Positions 63,651 through 64,000 of a stretch of 64,000 nucleotides of DNA are shown in pieces; position 1 is the first letter of the stretch; each line of letters begins with the position of its first letter. The stretch is from Paragorgia papillata (Eukaryota > Cnidaria > Anthozoa > Scleralcyonacea > Coralliidae): contig JAWNZC010000308.1 in assembly GCA_035771165.1 (NCBI GenBank), positions 30,189 through 94,188 of the forward strand. Direction: 5' to 3'. The translations under genes were made by a program, and so were the position numbers. Under the pieces are notes generated by a model that did no database searches, had not been told where the DNA came from, and saw nothing but the letters and a program-made list of their open reading frames with translations.

Positions 63651-63982
63651 AGTTTTTGTTGTGCATCTCGTTTAATTTTTGTTGTGCACTGGGTTAAACT
63701 TTGTTGTGCATTGCTGTACATTTTGTTCTGCATTCAGTGCATCGTCGAACATTTTGTCGTGCATTGGGGAAAATTTTGTCGTGCATTGGGGAAAATTTTG
63801 TCGTGCATTGGGGTAAATTTTGTCGTGCATCGGAGAGAATTTTGTCGTGCATCGGGGAAAATTTTGTCGTGCATTAGGGGTAAATTTTGTCGTTGTGCAT
63901 TGCGCTTTATTTTGTTGTGCATTCGAACTTTTGTTTGTGCACTGACATTTTGTTTTGTGCATTGCACATACGGGCCACCGTA

Positions 63983-64000
63983 ACTCTGACTCCTCAGCGA
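63983..64000. other. host or AcademH-like flank beyond TA element 2
   Basis: Eighteen bases only; in the minus direction they precede the interrupted exon text but the frame closes at a TAA next to the TA site. Nothing more can be said. Confidence 0.3.

Larger units (their letters stand above)
57399..63982. mobile_element. TA-flanked element 2 (CGGTGGCCCGTAAG ends, ATGCACA arrays), split by a hAT
   Basis: The left TACGGTGGCCCGTAAGTGC and the right GCACATACGGGCCACCGTA. Arms of about 250-330 bp (57399-57650 and 63650-63982) consist of arrays of CAATGCACAACAAAAT-type words. Without the internal hAT (57788-63086) it is only about 1.3 kb and non-coding; repeated TTTCTCTTGCGTAAA words flank the hAT on both sides. 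Thirty-one host bases separate it from element 1. Confidence 0.8.
42936..64000. mobile_element. large AcademH-like DNA transposon (RecQ helicase + DUF6589 gene), right edge outside window
   Basis: A RecQ-type helicase gene (plus) and a multi-exon DUF6589-like gene (minus) face each other tail to tail with 1.5 kb between. From memory, DUF6589-like proteins are the DDE transposases of Academ elements and the RecQ partner defines the AcademH lineage. Neither terminal inverted repeat is identified: the left one should lie between about 42850 and 43290, and the right one is beyond 64000. Later insertions inside it: two TTAA MITEs, a palindrome, two TA elements and a hAT. The alternative is two neighbouring multicopy genes that are not part of one element. 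Confidence 0.55.

Overview
This is eukaryotic DNA, most likely from an anthozoan cnidarian (a stony coral is my best guess). The evidence is spliceosomal introns with GT/AG borders, an animal-type GT31 glycosyltransferase exon, a non-LTR retrotransposon tail, and the inverted-repeat end CAACCTCGTACCCAGGG, which I associate from memory with coral genomes. The host identity is inferred, not proven. Almost everything I can support in the 64 kb is mobile: at least 25 elements, many nested.

Positions 1-12.7 kb are the right-hand part of a Polinton/Maverick-type element, an integrated virus-like DNA transposon. It carries a capsid-like jelly-roll protein, three membrane or coiled-coil proteins, a zinc-ribbon protein, an unknown 404-residue protein, a retrovirus-type integrase, tandem copies of a small DNA-binding-like protein, a 46-residue membrane protein that I found by reading the minus strand, and a protein-primed family B DNA polymerase. 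The major capsid, packaging ATPase and protease genes are not in the window and would lie to the left. All readable genes except one duplicate are open. Nearly every gene starts directly behind an A/T motif of the type TATAATAAA-(0-5 nt)-ATG, and many genes end in a hairpin, some with a T tract. This is compact, virus-style punctuation rather than cellular Pol II style.

Positions 12.7-33 kb are host intergenic DNA filled with short non-autonomous elements, most of them long palindromes. Several have readable target-site duplications: two copies of a 9-bp-duplication family, TTAA-flanked elements, and an 8-bp-duplication element nested in another. One real host exon is present, the first exon of a GT31 glycosyltransferase (22334-22934, minus). 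A decayed LINE tail, itself split by another insertion, lies at 30.2-31.5 kb.

Positions 33-41.5 kb are one giant inverted repeat (arms about 1.18 kb, spacer about 1.6 kb). Its left arm was split by a 4.4 kb hAT transposon with a perfect 8-bp target duplication. A predicted three-exon gene of unknown function starts in the left arm and ends in the spacer; its first exon is duplicated in the right arm.

Positions 43-64 kb hold a RecQ-type helicase gene (plus) facing a multi-exon gene for a DUF6589-like, transposase-like protein (minus). This pair fits the helicase-encoding Academ (AcademH) class of large DNA transposons. The 5' part of the DUF6589 gene is interrupted by two related TA-flanked elements 31 bp apart. 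The second contains a 5.3 kb hAT element whose transposase is fused to an OTU-like protease domain and is broken by two in-frame TGA codons.
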